A stretch of DNA of 64,000 bases from Streptomyces sp. NBC_00523 (GTDB taxonomy: Bacteria > Actinomycetota > Actinomycetes > Streptomycetales > Streptomycetaceae): the NCBI RefSeq assembly GCF_036346615.1, contig NZ_CP107836.1, positions 6,076,001-6,140,000 on the forward strand. Direction: 5' to 3'. Position 1 is the stretch's first letter. The number at the start of each line of letters is the position of its first letter. Positions 40,744 to 48,897 of the stretch are shown in pieces. The notes below the pieces were generated by a model. That model was not told where the DNA came from. It did no database searches and saw only the letters and a list, made by a program, of their open reading frames with translations. The translations under genes and the position numbers were made by a program.

Positions 40744-42485
40744 GCGTCTTCACCGTCTTCTTCGTCGTACGCGTCGTCGTGGTCCTCGTCCCACTCGTCC
40801 CACCACTCCGAACCGGCGTCCGGATGCTCCTTCAGCACCCGTTCCGCGAGGAACCGCAGATCGGTCCGCCGGTACTTGCGGATCATCTGTTCCAGCGAGA
40901 GTTCGGTCTGGTCGCTCACGTCGATCCGGGCGCCCGCGTCGAGCAGGTCCCGGACGAGTGCCGCCGTCCCGCGCCCCGAGACGGCGGCGCTCAGCGGGGT
41001 GCGCTCCCGGTGGTCCCTGGCCTCCAGGTCGAGCCCGGCCGCCAGCAGCCGGGGGAGCAGCACGGTGTGGTCGACCAGGGGCAGGACGTGGAGCAGCGTG
41101 TGCCGGCCGCCGTCCCGGACGCGCGGGTCGACGCCCGCGTCCAGCAGCGCCACGACCCCCGCCGTGTCCCCGTGCTGGGCGCGGAGGAAGAGGTCGCGCC
41201 GCTGGGCGGCCAGGGCCCGGGGCAGCCGGCCGGTGCCGGTGAGGCAGGCGTGCTCGACGGCGAAGCAGCCGGTGACCGCTCCGCCGAACGCGCGCAGGGC
41301 GCTCTCGCGCTGCCGCTCCTGCGCGGTGTGCGGGGAGGTCAGCGTCCCGTCCCGGAAGCCGACTTCGTGCCAGTCGCCCCGGCAGCGCACCCGCGCCGGG
41401 GCGGGCGGCGCGACCCCGGGCGGCCCGAACGGCCCCGCGTGGTCAGGGAAGAGCGACCGGGCCACCAGCGGATGCAGGTCCGTCGGGGTCAGGATGCCGT
41501 CGGCCAGCAGCTCCAGGTCGGGCACCCTGCGCCAGACCGCCTCGGGCAGGAGGACCGCGCCGTCGGCCGTGTCGCGGGCGACGAGCCTGATCCGCAGCGG
41601 GCCGCCGAGCCCCGGGCCGGTGAAGTCGAGCCGGACGCGCGCCCGCCAGTCCTGGCCGATCTGGAAGACCTCGGCCCCGGTGAGCTCCGCGAACCGGCGC
41701 ACCTCCGCCTCCAGCCGCGCCACGTCCAGCGCGAGGCCGGCCACGATCGTCTCCGGGGTGGTCCGGTAGTACGAGGGCATCTCCGGGGGTGTCGGGTCCC
41801 ACGCGATCCCGGCCGCCGCCAGCGCGTCGGCGATCCGCTCGTCCGCGTACAGCAGACCGATCCACTCGGCGCGGGCCACCGGGTCGCCGCTGCCCGGGTC
41901 CTCGTCCGGCGGGAGCAGGTCCGCCGGGAGCGGAGTGCCGTCGGCCGTGAGGAACGGCAGCCGGTCGGCGCCGCCGGCCCGGGCGCGCAGCTCACCGGCC
42001 TCGCTCGCGCGCCACAGGTGCCCGAGCGACCGCCAGTCGTCGGTGAGTCCGTACGCGGCCCGGCGCTTCGGCGGGCCGAAGCGGAGCGGGAGGCGCTGGG
42101 GGCCGTCGACCATGGCCGGGGTGGACAGCTGGAGATACGCGCCGGGCGCGGAGCCGTAGCCCGCGAGGAGGACGGTCCGGTCGGTGGCCAGGGTCGAGCG
42201 GCCCGCGAGGATCCGGGGCAGGTGCCAGCGCAGCAGGTCCGGCACCAGGTCCCGGAGGTCGGCGAGGAGGGCTTCGGCGGTCTCGGCGCCGTACTGCACG
42301 GAGACCCGGTCCGGGTCGACGCGCACGTCGAAGCCGGCCGCCGCGCAGGCCCCGCGCCAGTCGCCGGCCTCCCGCAGCGCGGCCGACTCCTCGATCACGG
42401 AGCGCGGCACGGCGTAGCGGCGGACCTGGCGCCAGCTCGCCGCCTGCTCCGAGGAGAGGAACAGGGCGGTGCCACCCCGGCTCAT
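40740..42485 (-). CDS. Ankyrin-repeat protein
   Basis: 581 residues. The first about 420 residues are a mixed domain I cannot name (SRGGTALFLSSEQAASWRQV, AGYGSAPGAYLQLSTPAMVDG, VARLEAEVRRFAELTGAEVFQIG). The last 140 carry three to four ankyrin repeats: DLFLRAQHGDTAGVVALLDAGVDPRV, HTLLHVLPLVDHTVLLPRLLAAGLDLEARD, RTPLSAAVSGRGTAALVRDLLDAGARID. A very acidic tail ends the protein. Second gene of the operon, overlapping both neighbours by 4 nt. Confidence 0.88.
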   Translation of the reverse strand: MSRGGTALFLSSEQAASWRQVRRYAVPRSVIEESAALREAGDWRGACAAAGFDVRVDPDRVSVQYGAETAEALLADLRDLVPDLLRWHLPRILAGRSTLATDRTVLLAGYGSAPGAYLQLSTPAMVDGPQRLPLRFGPPKRRAAYGLTDDWRSLGHLWRASEAGELRARAGGADRLPFLTADGTPLPADLLPPDEDPGSGDPVARAEWIGLLYADERIADALAAAGIAWDPTPPEMPSYYRTTPETIVAGLALDVARLEAEVRRFAELTGAEVFQIGQDWRARVRLDFTGPGLGGPLRIRLVARDTADGAVLLPEAVWRRVPDLELLADGILTPTDLHPLVARSLFPDHAGPFGPPGVAPPAPARVRCRGDWHEVGFRDGTLTSPHTAQERQRESALRAFGGAVTGCFAVEHACLTGTGRLPRALAAQRRDLFLRAQHGDTAGVVALLDAGVDPRVRDGGRHTLLHVLPLVDHTVLLPRLLAAGLDLEARDHRERTPLSAAVSGRGTAALVRDLLDAGARIDVSDQTELSLEQMIRKYRRTDLRFLAERVLKEHPDAGSEWWDEWDEDHDDAYDEEDGEDA

Positions 42486-43618
42486 CGGTACAGGCTCCTG
42501 ACCGCGCGCAGATCGGCGTGGGCCCCGCCGTCCGGGCGCAGCAGCGCCGCGAAGGAACGCTTCACCCGGCGCGGCAGCCCGGGGCCGAGCCCCACGTACT
42601 CCAGCCGGGACCCGGGCGCGACGGCGGCGAGCAGGGTCTTCGCCCCACGGCCGGTCAGCCCGGTGTGGCTGAGTTCGAGGCGGCGCAGCGGGCTGCCGGG
42701 CAGCGCCTCGGCCAGCGCGTGCGCTCCGGGGTCCCCGGTGACGTTGGCCGGGGCGCCCAGGCTGCGTTCCGAGGGCGGGCGGCCCAGGTCGAGCGCCTCG
42801 ATCCCGTCGAGCGCCCGGGCCAGGGCGCGGGCGCCCTCGGGTCCGATGCCGTTGCCGCCCAGGCCGAGCCGGACCGGGCGGGACGGGTCGGCGGCGGCCG
42901 CGAGGACGGCGGCGCCCTCGTCGCCGAGGTGGTTGGACGGCAGGTACAGCTCCCGCACCCCCGCGTCCAGGATCAGCCGGGCGAGCAGCGGCGCGGCGTC
43001 GGCGCCCAGCCCGTTGCCGCCGAGGAAGAGCCGTTCGACGGGGCACGGACGGGTGCTCAGGACGTCCAGCAGGGCGGCCAGACCGTCGGCCGTGATCCCG
43101 GTGTTGACCAGGTCGAGGGTGCGCAGCGCGGTGTTGCGGCGCAGCATCGGGAGCAGGGCGCGGACGCCCGCGTCGCCGAGCGGGTTGCGCTTGAGCCAGA
43201 GGGCCCGGACGGTGGCGTCGTCGGCCAGGGCGGCGGCGAGGGCGGTGGCCCCTTCGGCGCCGATGCGGTTGCAGCCGAGGTACAGGGTGTGCAGCCCGTG
43301 CGCGGACCCGGCCGTCGCCGCCGCCACGGCCTTCGCGCCCTCGTCGCCGAGGGAGTTGGTGCCGAGGAGTACGTGGGTGGCGTGCGGGGAGCGGGCGAGG
43401 GCGGGCATGATCCGGGCGGCGCCGGCCGGGCCGAGCCCCTGCTTGCAGAGGTCGACCCGCCCGTCGGCGCGCAGCGCGCCCAGCGGGAAGGTCTCGTCGG
43501 CCCCGACGGGCTCCGCCGCCGCCAGCCGGCCGAGCAGCGGCCCCAGCAGCGCCGGGTCGGCGAGGGGCAGGTCCGGATGTTCAATGGCCGGACAGCGCAC
43601 CGGAATCGGCCCAGACAT
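42482..43618 (-). CDS. Leucine-rich-repeat protein, ribonuclease-inhibitor type
   Basis: 378 residues. Eight or so repeats of the RI type, such as LHTLYLGCNRIGAEGATALA, VRALWLKRNPLGDAGVRALL, LRTLDLVNTGITADGLAALL, VERLFLGGNGLGADAAPLLA, VRELYLPSNHLGDEGAAVLA, LRRLELSHTGLTGRGAKTLL. No signal peptide, so cytoplasmic. First gene of the four-gene operon; a tRNA-like gene ends 26 nt upstream on the same strand. Confidence 0.9.
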   Translation of the reverse strand: MSGPIPVRCPAIEHPDLPLADPALLGPLLGRLAAAEPVGADETFPLGALRADGRVDLCKQGLGPAGAARIMPALARSPHATHVLLGTNSLGDEGAKAVAAATAGSAHGLHTLYLGCNRIGAEGATALAAALADDATVRALWLKRNPLGDAGVRALLPMLRRNTALRTLDLVNTGITADGLAALLDVLSTRPCPVERLFLGGNGLGADAAPLLARLILDAGVRELYLPSNHLGDEGAAVLAAAADPSRPVRLGLGGNGIGPEGARALARALDGIEALDLGRPPSERSLGAPANVTGDPGAHALAEALPGSPLRRLELSHTGLTGRGAKTLLAAVAPGSRLEYVGLGPGLPRRVKRSFAALLRPDGGAHADLRAVRSLYR

Positions 43619-43644
43619 CTCTTACCCCCGCCTCTGAGAAAAGG

Positions 43645-43723
43645 TGGCAAGGCCGGTCGGATTCGAACCGACGTCCTCCAGCTTGCAGCTAGGGCGCGAC
43701 GACCTCTGCGCTACAGCCTTGCC
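43645..43723 (-). tRNA. tRNA-Cys(GCA)-like gene with extended acceptor stem
   Basis: Minus strand. T arm GTCGG-TTCGAAT-CCGAC is perfect; the anticodon loop CTGCAAG reads GCA (Cys). The 5' end GGCAAGGCTG and 3' end CGGCCTTGCC can pair over 10 bp, three more than normal, followed by A as discriminator (canonical tRNA-Cys has U73). The D arm GCGC-N10-GCGC follows TA. The anticodon stem is weak (CCTAG with CTGGA). CCA is not encoded (A-CC-TT). Total 79 nt. It is a real tRNA-like structure but may not be a standard tRNA-Cys; a degenerate gene is the alternative. Confidence 0.8.
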
Positions 43724-43815
43724 GTCGGTGATCCTAACCAGGACGACGATCGATTCGCACACCTGCACCCATGGTTGTGCGGGCGTCGACGGCCGAGCCG
43801 CGCCCGATTCTCAAG

Positions 43816-43849
43816 TGGTCTGTACCTCTTGACGACTTGGTCCAGACCA
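43816..43849. promoter_or_regulatory. Chitinase promoter with dre-like 12-bp direct repeats
   Basis: TGGTCTGTACCT (43816-43827) and TGGTCCAGACCA (43838-43849) are the two-copy element known from Streptomyces chitinase promoters and close to the DasR site. A -35 TTGACG (43829-43834) lies between them, and TACGTT (43852-43857) is the -10 after 17 bp. Expect GlcNAc/DasR control. Confidence 0.75.
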
Positions 43850-43932
43850 ATTACGTTCCCGTGTGCTCCATGGAACGACATCCGCACCTCCCCGAGGACC
43901 GCCTCACCGGTCCCTGCCGTAAGGGAGAAACC

Positions 43933-46221
43933 ATGTTCGAGCACATGCCACTCAGACGGAGAACGGCGACCGCACTGCTCGCCGTTCTCGGCCTCCTCCT
44001 CACGCTCCTGTCCCTGCAAGCGGTCCCCGCGCACGCGGCGGGCAAGCTCACGGCGACCTTCACCTCCGCCGACAACGGCCCCTGGTGGAAGGGCACCTAC
44101 GTCCTGCGCAACGACACGGACACCGCCGTCACGGGCTGGAGCCTTGAGTTCGACCTGCCCGCCGGGGTCGCGATCCAGTCCTCGTACAACGGGACCACCA
44201 CCACCCGGGGCAGCCACATCACCGCCGTCAACGCGCACTACAACGGCACGGTCGCCGCGCACAGCAGCACCGAGCCGTACAGCTTCTGGTTCGTCGCCAC
44301 CGGCCCGATCACCGCACCGACCGGGTGCCGGATCAACGGCGACAAGTGCGACGGCTCCGCGGACGCGCCCCCGGGTGCGCCCGGCGGGCTGAAGCAGACC
44401 GATGTCACCGCCCGCACAGCGTCGCTGTCCTGGACGGCCGCCACCGCGGGCGACTTCCCCGTGGCCTCGTACGACATCCTGGCGGGCGGCAAGGTCGTCG
44501 GCTCCGCCACCGCGGCCACCTCCGCCACGGTCACCGGCCTGACCCCGGCCACCGCCTACGCGTTCACCGTCCGGGCCAAGGACACCCGGGGCAACGTCTC
44601 CGCCGAAAGCGCCCCGCTGACCGTCACGACCGTCGACCCGGCCACCGACACCTCGGCCCCGACGGCCCCCGGCGCCCTGCGCGCCACCGCCACCGACTCC
44701 TCGTCCGTGACGCTGGCCTGGACCGCGTCCACGGACAACCAGCGCGTCGCCGCGTACGACATCTACCGGGGCTCCGCCCTGGCCACCACGGTCTCCGGCA
44801 CCACGACCACCGCGACCGTCGGGGGCCTGTCGCCCTCCACCTCGTACACCTTCACCGTGAAGGCCCGGGACGCCGCCGACAACGCCTCCCCGGCGAGCAA
44901 CGTCCTCACCGTGAAGACCGACGACATCGTCGGTGCCGGGAACTACGCGAAGGTCGGCTACTTCGTCCAGTGGGGCATCTACGGCCGCCAGTACTTCGTC
45001 AAGAACCTGGAGACCTCCGGCGCCGCCGCCAAGCTCGACATCGTCAACTACGCCTTCGCCAACATCGATCCCCACAACCTCACCTGCCTCAACGGCGTCA
45101 CCAAGGGCACCACCGCCGACCCCCAGGACCCGGAACAGGGCACCGGCGCGGGTGACGCGGACGCCGACTACGCCCGCCCATTCAGCGCCTCGCAGTCCGT
45201 GGACGGGGTCGCGGACGACGGCTGGGGCAAGCTGCGCGGCAACTTCAACCAGCTGAAGAAGCTCAAGAAGCTCCACCCCGACCTGAAGGTCGTGGTCTCG
45301 CTCGGCGGCTGGACGTACTCCAAGTACTTCTCGGACGTCGCCGCCACCGACGCCGCCCGCAAGAAGTTCGTCTCCTCCTGCATCGACATGTACATCAAGG
45401 GCAACCTGCCCGAGTACAACGGCGCGGGCGGCCCGGGCAGCGCGGCCGGCATCTTCGACGGCTTCGACATCGACTGGGAGTGGCCGGGCACCGGCACCGG
45501 GCACCCCGGCAACCACTACTCGCCCGACGACAAGGACAACCTCACCCTGCTGCTCGCCGAGTTCCGCAAGCAGCTCGACGCGCTGGGCGGCGGCCACCGC
45601 CTGCTGACCGCCTTCACCCCCGCCGACCCGCAGAAGATCGACGAGGGCTGGGACCTGTCCAAGGTCTTCGACTCGCTCGACGTCGCCAACGTCCAGGGCT
45701 ACGACTTCCACGGCTCCGGCAGCGACAACTCCTGGGAACCGAACCGCACCGGCCACCAGGCCAACCTCTACAACGACGCGCAGGACCCGTACGACTTCCA
45801 CTTCAGCGCGGACAGTGCCATCAAGGCGTACACCGACGCGGGCGTCGAACCCCGCAAGCTGACCCTCGGCATCCCCTTCTACGGGCGGGGCTGGCAGGGC
45901 GTCGCCGACGGCGGCGTCGCGGGCGAGTGGCAGCCGGCGGGCGGGGCGGCCCCCGGGCAGTTCGCCGAGGAGGCCGGCACCCGGGGCTACGCGAACCTCA
46001 TCGGCGCCTATCCGGGGATGACGGTCCATCACGACGAGCAGTCCGTCTCGACGTACGGCTACACCGGCAGCCAGTGGTGGTCCTTCGACGACACCTGGTC
46101 CATCGGCAAGAAGACGGACTACGTGAAGGACAAGGGACTGCTCGGCGTCATGGTCTGGGAGATGTCGGGCGACACCACCCAGGGCACGCTGATGGGCGCC
46201 CTGGACAACGGGCTGAAATAG
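43933..46221 (+). CDS. Secreted chitinase, CBM2-FN3-FN3-GH18
   Basis: 762 residues, ATG behind GGGAG. Signal peptide 1-36 (ALLAVLGLLLTLLSLQAVPAHAA); CBM2 about 37-138 with exposed Trp (NGPWWKGTYVLRNDT, VTGWSLEFDLPAG); two FN3 domains about 145-235 and 242-332; GH18 barrel from about 338 (YAKVGYFVQWGIYGRQYF) with catalytic DGFDIDWEW (acid Glu near 516). It hydrolyses chitin. The long GH18 domain with the insertion ADYARPFSASQSVDG is the chitinase A-type of Streptomyces. Confidence 0.96.
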   Translation: MFEHMPLRRRTATALLAVLGLLLTLLSLQAVPAHAAGKLTATFTSADNGPWWKGTYVLRNDTDTAVTGWSLEFDLPAGVAIQSSYNGTTTTRGSHITAVNAHYNGTVAAHSSTEPYSFWFVATGPITAPTGCRINGDKCDGSADAPPGAPGGLKQTDVTARTASLSWTAATAGDFPVASYDILAGGKVVGSATAATSATVTGLTPATAYAFTVRAKDTRGNVSAESAPLTVTTVDPATDTSAPTAPGALRATATDSSSVTLAWTASTDNQRVAAYDIYRGSALATTVSGTTTTATVGGLSPSTSYTFTVKARDAADNASPASNVLTVKTDDIVGAGNYAKVGYFVQWGIYGRQYFVKNLETSGAAAKLDIVNYAFANIDPHNLTCLNGVTKGTTADPQDPEQGTGAGDADADYARPFSASQSVDGVADDGWGKLRGNFNQLKKLKKLHPDLKVVVSLGGWTYSKYFSDVAATDAARKKFVSSCIDMYIKGNLPEYNGAGGPGSAAGIFDGFDIDWEWPGTGTGHPGNHYSPDDKDNLTLLLAEFRKQLDALGGGHRLLTAFTPADPQKIDEGWDLSKVFDSLDVANVQGYDFHGSGSDNSWEPNRTGHQANLYNDAQDPYDFHFSADSAIKAYTDAGVEPRKLTLGIPFYGRGWQGVADGGVAGEWQPAGGAAPGQFAEEAGTRGYANLIGAYPGMTVHHDEQSVSTYGYTGSQWWSFDDTWSIGKKTDYVKDKGLLGVMVWEMSGDTTQGTLMGALDNGLK

Positions 46222-46367
46222 CCCACCACCGGCTTATTTCCCTCAAATCGAGACTTACCGCCCATAGCGGTAGGCTGGTCGCGGCGGTGCCCCCGTGGTA
46301 CCGCCGTGCCTCACCACCGGGCCCCGCTACGGGTCCGGCCCCAGCCGTTCGATGCGCGGGAGGAACC

Positions 46368-46712
46368 ATGACCAGCCCCGAGCAGGACCCGAACCAGCAG
46401 GAAGGCCCCGCGGACGGGGGCGCGGCGGGCACGCCCGGCGTCCACGACGGCGGGGCCGACGGCGGGGCCGAGGGCCCTGCGGACGGCGGCGCGTCCGGTA
46501 CGCCGGGCGTCCACGACGGCGGCGCGGACGGCGGTGCCGACGGAGGCGCGGACGGCGGTGCCGAAGGTCCGGCCGACGGTGGCGCGTCCGGTACGCCGGG
46601 CGTCCACGACGGTGGCGCGGACGGTGGCGCCGAGGGTCCGGCCGACGGCGGCGCCGCAGGCACCCCGGGTGTCCACGACGGCGGGGCCGACGGCGGCGCG
46701 GACCGTTCTTGA
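46368..46712 (+). CDS. Repeat-peptide protein, candidate RiPP precursor
   Basis: 114 residues from ATG 46368 (GGGAGGAACC before it). After an 11-residue leader-like MTSPEQDPNQQ come four near-identical units starting at residues 12, 35, 66 and 89; unit length is 23 except the second, 31, which has ADGGADGG inserted. Each unit is EGPADGGA(A/S)GTPGVHDGG followed by ADGGA. There is exactly one His per unit (26, 49, 80, 103), and no Cys, aromatic or basic residue apart from the Arg in the final DRS. Composition is Gly/Ala/Asp. The stop overlaps the JmjC gene start. No family recognised. Confidence 0.8.
   Translation: MTSPEQDPNQQEGPADGGAAGTPGVHDGGADGGAEGPADGGASGTPGVHDGGADGGADGGADGGAEGPADGGASGTPGVHDGGADGGAEGPADGGAAGTPGVHDGGADGGADRS
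46390..46704 (+). repeat. Coding tandem repeats (about 69 bp) in the repeat-peptide gene
   Basis: Four units containing GGCGTCCACGACGGCGG-type sequence recur every 69 or 93 bp. Synonymous differences exist between units, which argues for selection on the protein rather than a fresh duplication. Confidence 0.85.
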
Positions 46713-47920
46713 GCACAACCCCGACCGGCACCCAGGGCCCCCAGGCCGCGAGCGCGGCCCCCGGGGTCCTGGAGTCGCGTCTGACGCCCGGCACGAGCCG
46801 GGAGGCGTTCGCCCGCGACTTCTGGGGCCGGGAGGCGCTGCTCACCCGCCGGGCCGGTGACTTCTCCGACCTCTTCCCGGCCGCCGCCGTGGACGAACTC
46901 CTCTCGCGGCGCGGACTGCGTACGCCGTTCCTCCGCGTTGCCAAGAACGGCGCCACGCTGCCCGACGCCTCCTTCACCTCGTCCGCCGGGGTGGGCGCCA
47001 CCATCGGCGACCAGGCCGACGACACCGCGCTGTGGCGGGAGTTCGCCGACGGCGCCACTCTCGTCCTGCAGGCGCTCCAGCGCACCTGGGCCCCCGTCGG
47101 CGACCTCACCGCCGCGCTCGCCACCGAACTCGGCCACCCGGTGCAGGCCAACGCCTACGTCACCCCGCCGCAGAACCGGGGCTTCGACGCCCACTACGAC
47201 GTGCACGACGTCTTCGTGCTCCAGACCGAGGGCACCAAGCGCTGGATCGTCCACCGCCCCGTGCACCCCGACCCGCTGCGCGACCAGCCCTGGACCGACC
47301 ACCGCGGCGCCGTCGCCGAGGCCGCCGGGGGCGAGCCGTATCTCGACACCGTGCTGGGACCGGGCGACGTCCTCTACCTCCCGCGCGGCTGGCTGCACGC
47401 CGCCGAGGCGCAGGGCGAGGTCTCCGTCCACCTCACGCTCGGCGTCCACACCTGGGCCCGGTACGCCCTCGCCGAACAGCTGATGCGCGCCGCGCTCGCC
47501 GAACTGCGCGACGACCCCTGGATGCGCGGCTCCCTGCCGCTGGGTCTGGCGGACCCGTACGCGGAGACCGCTCCGGTACGCGAACGACTCCTCGCGGCCC
47601 TCGCCGGCGCCGATCCCGCCCCGGACTTCCACCGCGCCCGGCGCGCCCAGGCCCGCCCCGCACCCCTCGGCCCGCTGGCCCAGCTGGCCGCCGTCGACGG
47701 ACTCGCCCCCGGCACCCCGGTCCGCCTCCGGGGTGCGCTGGAAGCCCGCCTCGAAGGCCATCGCCTGGTCACCCGCGTGGGATGGCTGGACTTCCCGGAC
47801 GCGGACCTGCCCGCCCTGGCCCGCCTGCTCGCCGGTGAGGTGCGCACCGCGGGCGACCTCGGCCTCGCCTGCGCGGGGAGGCTGCTGCGCGCCGGTGTCC
47901 TCGTCCCGGCCGCTCAGTGA
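46709..47920 (+). CDS. JmjC/cupin Fe(II)-2-oxoglutarate oxygenase
   Basis: 403 residues, TTG 46709 overlapping the repeat-peptide stop (TTGA), so coupled. It is of the ribosomal-oxygenase (YcfD/MINA53/NO66) type: GTSREAFARDFWGREALLTRR, LVLQALQRTWAPVGDLTAAL, NAYVTPPQNRGFDAHYDVHDVFVLQTEGTKRW with HxD iron ligands (HYD), LGPGDVLYLPRGWLHAAEA with the distal His. Such enzymes hydroxylate Arg or His in proteins. A C-terminal winged-helix-like region follows. The best substrate candidate is the four-His peptide encoded just upstream. Confidence 0.9.
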   Translation: MSTTPTGTQGPQAASAAPGVLESRLTPGTSREAFARDFWGREALLTRRAGDFSDLFPAAAVDELLSRRGLRTPFLRVAKNGATLPDASFTSSAGVGATIGDQADDTALWREFADGATLVLQALQRTWAPVGDLTAALATELGHPVQANAYVTPPQNRGFDAHYDVHDVFVLQTEGTKRWIVHRPVHPDPLRDQPWTDHRGAVAEAAGGEPYLDTVLGPGDVLYLPRGWLHAAEAQGEVSVHLTLGVHTWARYALAEQLMRAALAELRDDPWMRGSLPLGLADPYAETAPVRERLLAALAGADPAPDFHRARRAQARPAPLGPLAQLAAVDGLAPGTPVRLRGALEARLEGHRLVTRVGWLDFPDADLPALARLLAGEVRTAGDLGLACAGRLLRAGVLVPAAQ

Positions 47921-47940
47921 GCGCGGAACGCCTCCGGTGA
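47917..47940 (+). other. Seven-codon mini-frame linking two coupled genes
   Basis: GTGAGCGCGGAACGC overlaps the JmjC stop by 3 nt and runs 7 codons to a TGA that overlaps the next GTG start. It is nearly a copy of the following gene start, GTGACAGCGGAACGC, 20 nt on. It could be a translational relay or a relic of a small tandem duplication; no sign that the peptide matters. Confidence 0.4.
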
Positions 47941-48833
47941 CAGCGGAACGCTTCTTCTGCGCCGACGCCGCCCGGGGCCGCGGCGACGCGCTCCCGGGCA
48001 CCGCCCCGTACGGCCTGGTCTGGGTCCTCGTGGAGTACCACGCGCCCTGGCCGGCCAACGGCTACGACGGCCTCGCGCTCGACCCCGTGACGAAGTCCCT
48101 GCTCTACGAGGCGGCCCGGGCGGTGCGCGCCCGCATCCTCCTGATCCGCCGCCACGGCCGCCGCCCCGAGGGCGCGGGCCCTCCGCGCTGGGCCGTCCTG
48201 CGCTACGACGGCACCGGCGCCCACCGCCAGCAGTGGGGGACCTGGGAGCGGGACGAGGACCTGGCGCTCGCCGCCGCCGCGCTCGGCTCGCCCGGGGAGC
48301 CCGGGCACCCGCCCGTCGTCCTCGTCTGCGCCCACGGACGGCACGACACCTGCTGCGCCCTCCGCGGCCGCCCGGCGGCCCGCTCGCTGGCCGAACGGTG
48401 GCCGGACCTGGTGTGGGAATGCACCCATGTGGGCGGCGACCGGTTCGCCGCCAACGTCCTCGTCGCGCCCGACGGCGTCTACTACGGCGGCCTGGACGCG
48501 GCCTCGGCCGTGACCGTGGTCGGACAGCACCTCGCCGACCGCGTCCACGCCGCCCACCTGCGCGGCTACACCGACCTCTTCCCGGCCCAGCAGGCGGCCG
48601 TCGCCGCTGTGCTCGCCCGCTTCGGCCCGGCGGGCCGCCACGCCTACACGGTCACCGGCACCTCCCGGGCCGGACAGCACTGGCTGATCCGCCTCACCGG
48701 CCCCGCCCCCGAGGCGACCGCGTACGACGTGGAGGTCACCGCCCACCGCGCCCCACCACACCAACTCACCTGCAACGGCCCGTCGACGAGCGCGGCCATG
48801 CTCCACGAGGTCACCGCGATCCGGGCCGGCTGA
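47937..48833 (+). CDS. Sucrase/ferredoxin-like [2Fe-2S] protein
   Basis: 298 residues from GTG 47937. FFCADAARGRGDALPGTAPYGLVWVLVEYHAPW, then VLVCAHGRHDTCCALRGRPAARSL and CTHVGGDRFAANVLVAPDGVYYGGL, are the blocks of the sucraseferredoxin-like family, a thioredoxin-fold ferredoxin whose Cys residues bind a [2Fe-2S] cluster. Probably an electron donor. Co-directional with the JmjC gene, 16 nt gap; it could keep the oxygenase iron reduced. Linkage to sucrose is historical only. Confidence 0.9.
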   Translation: MTAERFFCADAARGRGDALPGTAPYGLVWVLVEYHAPWPANGYDGLALDPVTKSLLYEAARAVRARILLIRRHGRRPEGAGPPRWAVLRYDGTGAHRQQWGTWERDEDLALAAAALGSPGEPGHPPVVLVCAHGRHDTCCALRGRPAARSLAERWPDLVWECTHVGGDRFAANVLVAPDGVYYGGLDAASAVTVVGQHLADRVHAAHLRGYTDLFPAQQAAVAAVLARFGPAGRHAYTVTGTSRAGQHWLIRLTGPAPEATAYDVEVTAHRAPPHQLTCNGPSTSAAMLHEVTAIRAG

Positions 48834-48836
48834 ACG

Positions 48837-48880
48837 CGAAACCCCGCCCCGGAGGCGTACGCCAGGGGAGCGGGGTTTCG
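48837..48880. terminator. Bidirectional terminator between the ferredoxin-like gene and aceB
   Basis: CGAAACCCCGC / GCGGGGTTTCG, 11-bp stem around a GC-rich loop, between convergent genes. Confidence 0.7.
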
Positions 48881-48897
48881 GTGCGACGGTACGGACG

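Noticed and set aside
40707..43637. 976-residue plus-strand reading frame
   Set aside because: Opposite the ankyrin and LRR genes, which have clear repeats and coupled starts; shadow.
46390..46704. CRISPR-like periodicity
   Set aside because: Units of 69 or 93 bp with no unique spacers, in frame and coding one protein; it is a coding tandem repeat.
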